From assembly GCA_024275615.1 (NCBI GenBank), contig JAJRYU010000580.1, forward strand, positions 1 through 8,337: a stretch of DNA of 8,337 nucleotides, read 5' to 3'. Origin of the DNA: Planctomycetota bacterium. Its GTDB lineage: Bacteria; Planctomycetota; GCA-002687715; DRQF01. Shown here piece by piece: positions 6,872-8,337 of this stretch. The notes beneath the pieces are model-generated. The model worked only from the letters and a program-made list of their open reading frames with translations, was not told the DNA's origin and made no database searches. Made by a program: the position numbers and the translations under genes. How positions within the stretch are numbered: position 1 is the first letter of the stretch; the number at the start of each line of letters is the position of its first letter.

Positions 6872-7988
6872 AACGAGAAGGCCTTCCGTCTGTTCGATCC
6901 TTGATTTTGTTCTTTGGATCCGGAACTGCAGCTTGGGCTGTTCCCGGTCCGCCAAATATGATCTGTGAGAAATCGGCTCTCAGTGCGCGCAAAGTCAATG
7001 TCATCTCCTGGAGAGTGACACGCATATCATAGAAAGCAGCGGCCAGGTCTTTGTTTCGAACAAGTTCGTCGGCCCCTTCCAAGGTCGTATCAAGCTGGGA
7101 CAAACTGTGATCAACGCCATCGAAGGTCTGCGGCAACCTCTTGTCGACATTCGCCAGAATATTCTGCAACTTTGGATTCGCTTCCTCAAGGATCTCCCCG
7201 ATGCGATTGATGCGGGCGTTGCCGGAGTCGAGGAGAACATCAGCTTTCTTTACTGTGGCCAAGAGTTGGTCACGGATCCGGGGATAATCTTCCTTCAAAC
7301 TTCCAGTGAGATCGGCTGTATTCGACAGAGTTTCTTTGCCTTTGGTTAAGATCCCATCCGGGCCGTCGAGGCTTCGGTTGAGTTTGGTCATGGCGTCTTT
7401 TGTTTCTGCCATGAGGTCGGTCGCATCCTGGAGCATCAAAGCGACGTTGTCGGCATTAGGTTTCGACAAGAAGTTGTCGTTCAAATTGACGACCAACTTA
7501 TTGGCGTTGCCGATGAGATCCTGAATGCCGCCGATCTTGTCCGTGAGTCCACTCAGCATGGTCATCCAATCGCTGAAGTCCTGGCCGGGGATGGTGTATT
7601 CACCGTCTTTCGCTTGCAGCGGCTCACCCGAAAGCTTGGGGATGATATCGACAAACTTGTCGCCAAGGAGAGATTCCTGAGCGATCTTCGCCTCCGTCCC
7701 CAAACAACACATCTTGATGAAGTCTTCGTCGACGCGCAGAGTAACACGCACCTTGATCATTCCGTCGACATTCACTGTGTGTCGATCTTCGACACTCCCC
7801 TTGCGGATTCCATTGACCGCAACCAGTGCTTTGTCTTTCAGCAAGGCGACGTTGTCAAAGTCGACGTAGACCGTGACTTGGCCTTGACCTTGGCTCTTTA
7901 GAAAAGGCGTCACACCGACAAAAGCCAGTGTTAGCAACGCAGCCAAGATAAAGAGGCCGGTAACGAATTCCGATTTGCGGATTCCCAT
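6861..7988 (-). CDS. mlaD: MCE-domain (MlaD-like) lipid-transport substrate-binding protein
   Basis: 375 aa. A membrane anchor lies at about 9-29, directly after a short cytoplasmic start (MGIRKSEFVTG, typical of the family). The MCE domain spans ~36-120: VTVYVDFDNVALLKDKALVAVNGIRKGSV (38-66), MIKVRVTLRVDEDF (77-90), then LLGDKFVDIIP (107-117). Residues ~130-345 form a long helical region with heptad-like spacing, then a low-complexity tail. MCE proteins form hexameric rings that shuttle phospholipids between inner and outer membranes. E. coli MlaD is only ~183 aa; the extended helical C-terminus is as in many other bacterial MCE proteins and may form a tube or barrel. AGGGGA (complement of 7994-7999) gives a good ribosome binding site. 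mlaF is 28 bp upstream; the TPR lipoprotein gene overlaps its end. A Cys-Cys pair at 94-95 is unusual for a periplasmic domain. Confidence 0.92.
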   Translation of the reverse strand: MGIRKSEFVTGLFILAALLTLAFVGVTPFLKSQGQGQVTVYVDFDNVALLKDKALVAVNGIRKGSVEDRHTVNVDGMIKVRVTLRVDEDFIKMCCLGTEAKIAQESLLGDKFVDIIPKLSGEPLQAKDGEYTIPGQDFSDWMTMLSGLTDKIGGIQDLIGNANKLVVNLNDNFLSKPNADNVALMLQDATDLMAETKDAMTKLNRSLDGPDGILTKGKETLSNTADLTGSLKEDYPRIRDQLLATVKKADVLLDSGNARINRIGEILEEANPKLQNILANVDKRLPQTFDGVDHSLSQLDTTLEGADELVRNKDLAAAFYDMRVTLQEMTLTLRALRADFSQIIFGGPGTAQAAVPDPKNKIKDRTDGRPSRYGY

Positions 7989-8016
7989 AGGATTCCCCTA
8001 GGACAACTTAATACGG

Positions 8017-8337
8017 CTACATCAGCAGGTCAGAAACGAAACGTCGTTGGGCGTCATCATCGCCGCCCTGGCCGTCAATTTCACCGTTCACAAAATTCAC
8101 AATTTTCGGGTCGGTCGAGCTCAACAAGTCATCGAGTGTGCCATAGAGAATCACCTTGCCCTTGTCGAGCATGACGATCTTATCGGCGATACGACGGACG
8201 CTCTCCATCACATGGGTGACGACCACATTGGTCATTCCCATCTTGTTCTTAAAGTCATTGATGAGTTCGTCAATCACAGCGGTGGCGATGGGATCAAGAC
8301 CTGCAGATGGTTCGTCGTAGAAAACTATCTTGGGATC
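8017..8337 (-). CDS. mlaF: Mla-type ABC transporter ATPase, C-terminal part (cut by window edge)
   Basis: The frame is open to the right edge; only the last 106 residues are visible, and the P-loop and signature motif lie outside. Present are the Walker B and D-loop (KIVFYDEPSAGLDPI), the switch histidine (VVVTHVMES), the helical-domain continuation (RRIADKIVMLDKGKVILYG) and a C-terminal TDPKIVNFVNGEIDGQ, matching the 'dP.v.qFl.G...G' tail typical of MlaF. The internal GTG at 8277 is not the start. It is the cytoplasmic motor that would power an MlaE permease, expected just upstream beyond the right edge, and pairs with the MCE protein 28 bp downstream. The usual family motif is TxGLDP or SAGLDP, so the SAGLDP here is ordinary. 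Confidence 0.9.
   Translation of the reverse strand, partial: DPKIVFYDEPSAGLDPIATAVIDELINDFKNKMGMTNVVVTHVMESVRRIADKIVMLDKGKVILYGTLDDLLSSTDPKIVNFVNGEIDGQGGDDDAQRRFVSDLLM

Noticed and set aside
6872..6955. Extended N-terminus (ATG at 6955) for the TPR lipoprotein
   Set aside because: It would place 28 charged residues before the signal peptide and deepen the overlap with the MCE gene; the ATG at 6871 gives a normal lipoprotein signal.

Overview
The window reads as chromosomal DNA from a Gram-negative-type bacterium, most likely a member of the Planctomycetota. The outer-membrane signs are two lipoproteins with lipoboxes and an Mla/MCE lipid-transport module. The planctomycete signs are an FG-GAP propeller protein rich in DDNNG-type loops, with a C-terminal domain ending in an 'IQFYE...ASNGIAML'-like signature that I associate with planctomycete surface proteins. 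This placement is inference; no rRNA or marker gene is present. I see no mobile element, CRISPR array, tRNA or rRNA. Every intergenic gap is under 300 bp.

Layout: (1) 2-1165 (+) is the C-terminal part of a secreted or surface FG-GAP beta-propeller protein with exact 58-residue (174-bp) repeats. (2) 1168-3054 (-) is a 628-aa multi-pass GT-C-type glycosyltransferase-like membrane protein, converging on the first gene with only 2 bp between stop codons. (3) A divergent gap (about 3055-3275) with a candidate promoter leads into a two-gene rightward unit. It holds udk (uridine kinase; start best placed at 3276) and, 5 bp later, an alkaline-phosphatase-superfamily protein of the phosphodiesterase/nucleotide-pyrophosphatase type that looks like the EboF family and has altered metal ligands. 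(4) 5441-5827 (+) is a small, unrecognised lipoprotein behind its own candidate sigma70-type promoter, whose spacer carries a perfect inverted repeat. (5) From the right edge leftwards runs an Mla-type operon on the minus strand: mlaF ATPase (C-terminal part only), mlaD-like MCE protein, and a TPR lipoprotein overlapping the MCE gene by 11 nt. It ends against the small lipoprotein gene, with a hairpin between them.

Functionally, the right third is a lipid-transport module: MlaF would drive a permease (MlaE, expected just beyond the right edge), MlaD is the periplasmic MCE ring, and the TPR lipoprotein is a plausible accessory part. The middle pair joins a pyrimidine-salvage kinase to a degenerate phosphodiesterase. 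The left third holds surface and envelope-glycan functions. The least explained items are the EboF-like protein with a non-canonical metal site and the TPR lipoprotein coupled to the MCE gene.
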